14,180 bases of DNA. Source: Neisseria lactamica (lineage in GTDB: Bacteria; Pseudomonadota; Gammaproteobacteria; Burkholderiales; Neisseriaceae). Shown one piece after another: positions 12,726 to 14,180 of this stretch (its first letter is position 1; each line of letters opens with the position of its first letter). Under the pieces are notes generated by a model. The model saw nothing but the letters and a program-made list of their open reading frames with translations, had not been told where the DNA came from and made no database searches. A program made the position numbers and the translations under genes. The DNA is taken from the NCBI GenBank assembly GCA_001067655.1, contig JUNU01000350.1:1-14180 (forward strand), given 5' to 3'.

Positions 12726-14094
12726 TATGCGACCTGACCATCTCCCTGCTGCACAATTCCAAGCACCACACCAAGGCGATGGCTGCGATGGTGAGCGAGG
12801 CGATCAATGCCGTCCAGAAGCCGTAAATGCCCATATCGAAACGGTAGGCGAGCAGGTAGCCCGGCAGCAGGCCGCAGCCCCAGAAGGCGGTGGCGTGGAT
12901 GAACATCGGCACCTTTGTGACTTTGTAGCCGCGCAGGGCGTAGGACGCGATGCATTGGGTAAAGTCTGCCGGTTGGAACAAACCGGCGAACAGCAGGACG
13001 GTGGCGGCGATGCTTAAAACCGCCGGATCCTTGTTGTACATGCTTGCCAGCGGGGAACGGAATAATACCAAGGAAAGCACGGTAATCACGGCGAGCGCCC
13101 AGCCCGACACCAGCGATACGCCCGAAATATAACGCGCCCGCGAAAATTCGCGCCGCCCCAGAGAAAAACCGATGCGCACCGTCCCCGCCGAGCCGACGCT
13201 TTGCGGAATCATATAGAGAATCCCCGACAAACTGATGCCGACCTGCTGCGCCGCCACATAAGCCTCGCCGAAAGGCGCAATCAAAAATACGATAAACGAA
13301 AACGCGCTGGCTTCCAAAAAATAAGACAGCCCGATGGGCGCGCCGATTTTCCAAATCTGTTTGAACACCGCCCAATCCGGTTTGCCGAATTTTGCCGTCA
13401 GTCCGAATGGGCGGAAGAATTTTTCCTTAGCGATATAAATCCACAACGCCAGCGCGCTGAACCAGAACACCGCCATCGTTGCCAACCCGCAGCCCGCGCC
13501 GCCCAAAGCGGGCATACCGAATTTGCCGTAAACAAAAATATAGTTCAGCGGCACGTTCAACACAAACGCCGCGAAGCTGACCAACATAATCAGGCGCGGG
13601 CGGTTCAGGCTGGAAGCGTAGGCGTGTAAGGCGCGGTGCACCATTGCCGCCGGCATCGCCAGACTGGTGAACAACATATACTGCGCCATCGTGCCTTCCA
13701 CATAATCGCTCAAGGTCAGCCAGTTGCGGAACGGCGTAATCACCGTCCACATCAATACCATGCCGAAAATCCCCAAAAACAGCCCGAACCAAATCCCCTG
13801 CCGCCCCGTTTCGCCTACTTCGTCGGTTTTACCCGCGCCGTAAAGCTGGGCAATCAGCGAGTTCAGCGCCGCCATAATGCCCATAAACGTAATATAAACC
13901 GTGGCAAACGCGCTGCTGCCCAACGCCACCGCCGCCAAGTCCTCCGTACTCGCATCACCCGCCATCACGGTATCGACGAAACCGATGCCCACCTGCGCGA
14001 CCTGCGCCAGCAGCATGGGCAGGGCAAGGGCGGTCAGCAGGCGGACTTCTTTCAGGAAGACGGAAAAGGAAAAGCGGTTGAGGTCGAGCAGCAT
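12715..14094 (-). CDS. norM: NorM, MATE-family multidrug efflux pump
   Basis: NorM is an inner-membrane antiporter that exports cationic drugs such as fluoroquinolones, ethidium and quaternary ammonium compounds, driven by Na+ or H+. The 459 residues match the length of N. gonorrhoeae/N. meningitidis NorM, and the sequence follows it closely as I recall it. It begins MLLDLNRFSFSVFLKE and has twelve hydrophobic helices. Landmarks are LPMLLAQVAQVGIGFVDTVM in helices 1-2, PRLIMLVSFAAFVLNVPLNY mid-protein and QQVGISLSGILYMIPQSVGS after the central loop. The last codons and stop lie inside a DUS that forms the terminator, so the C-terminal KVV is fixed by the DUS. The ATG at 14094 is conserved, with only a weak ribosome site. 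A CREE starts 33 bases upstream (14127), so repeat-borne promoter elements may drive or modify the pump. Confidence 0.97.
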   Translation of the reverse strand: MLLDLNRFSFSVFLKEVRLLTALALPMLLAQVAQVGIGFVDTVMAGDASTEDLAAVALGSSAFATVYITFMGIMAALNSLIAQLYGAGKTDEVGETGRQGIWFGLFLGIFGMVLMWTVITPFRNWLTLSDYVEGTMAQYMLFTSLAMPAAMVHRALHAYASSLNRPRLIMLVSFAAFVLNVPLNYIFVYGKFGMPALGGAGCGLATMAVFWFSALALWIYIAKEKFFRPFGLTAKFGKPDWAVFKQIWKIGAPIGLSYFLEASAFSFIVFLIAPFGEAYVAAQQVGISLSGILYMIPQSVGSAGTVRIGFSLGRREFSRARYISGVSLVSGWALAVITVLSLVLFRSPLASMYNKDPAVLSIAATVLLFAGLFQPADFTQCIASYALRGYKVTKVPMFIHATAFWGCGLLPGYLLAYRFDMGIYGFWTALIASLTIAAIALVWCLELCSREMVRSHKVV

Positions 14095-14126
14095 AAGTGT
14101 TTGTAGGACTTTAAAAAAAGCGGAAA

Positions 14127-14180
14127 TATAGTGGATTAACTTTAAACCGGTACGGCGTTGCCTCGCCTTAGCTCAAAGAG
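14127..14180 (+). repeat. Partial Correia element upstream of norM, cut by the window edge
   Basis: TATAGTGGATTAAC at 14127-14140 is an exact CREE terminal repeat. It is followed by CCGGTACGGCGTTGCCTCGC and on to AGCTCAAAGAG, the long-form body. Its first 53 bases match the reverse complement of window positions 1-53 with two differences, so the window starts and ends in oppositely oriented copies of the same repeat. Norm's start codon is 33 bases from the element's end. Confidence 0.9.

Noticed and set aside
1..14180. CRISPR array, tRNA, rRNA, prophage or transposase genes
   Set aside because: No regularly spaced direct repeats, no cloverleaf or rRNA stretches recognised, and no transposase or integrase motifs in the frames; the repeats present are DUS and CREE.

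Overview
The window comes from a commensal Neisseria, most likely of the N. mucosa / N. sicca group. The evidence is the dense use of the 12-mer AGGTCGTCTGAA (the AG-mucDUS DNA uptake dialect), often as inverted pairs after genes. Correia repeats (CREE), a NorM protein with the length and sequence I recall from pathogenic Neisseria, and typical Neisseria housekeeping genes agree with this. Every convincing gene lies on the minus strand, so the window is described below from low to high coordinates, and transcription runs right to left.

Layout: (1) 1-999, half of a CREE at the window edge, a membrane-anchored unknown protein, a complete 107-bp CREE and a DUS terminator. (2) 1014-1771, a four-helix membrane protein and a decayed 3' fragment of rdgB. 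(3) 1772-5083, a very large TonB-dependent outer-membrane receptor. (4) 5364-6197, intact rdgB behind a 76-aa membrane-protein gene. (5) 6198-7455, an accessory island with a frameshifted pseudogene and a DUF1269-like glycine-zipper protein, marked by a different DUS dialect (AGGCTACCTGAA, Eikenella type). (6) 7456-9308, a second copy of the 76-aa gene, then nadK and ubiJ. (7) 9309-12044, a CREE-like remnant, an NAD-dependent epimerase-like protein, a TetR regulator and murB. (8) 12091-12651, an AT-rich GIY-YIG protein. (9) 12715-14094, norM, whose upstream region runs into another CREE at the right edge.

The housekeeping genes handle nucleotide-pool cleaning (rdgB), NADP supply (nadK), ubiquinone synthesis (ubiJ) and peptidoglycan precursors (murB). 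I see no new multi-gene system. The most interesting content is the record of DNA exchange. Two accessory blocks, the receptor and the DUF1269 island, are each bracketed by a direct repeat of a neighbouring gene (rdgB fragment/rdgB, and the two 76-aa genes). One junction falls exactly on a DUS inside rdgB, and four DUS dialects occur within 14 kb. This fits stepwise uptake from several Neisseriaceae species, with recombination anchored on conserved genes. The ends of the window are inverted half-CREE copies, which suggests a contig broken at repeats.
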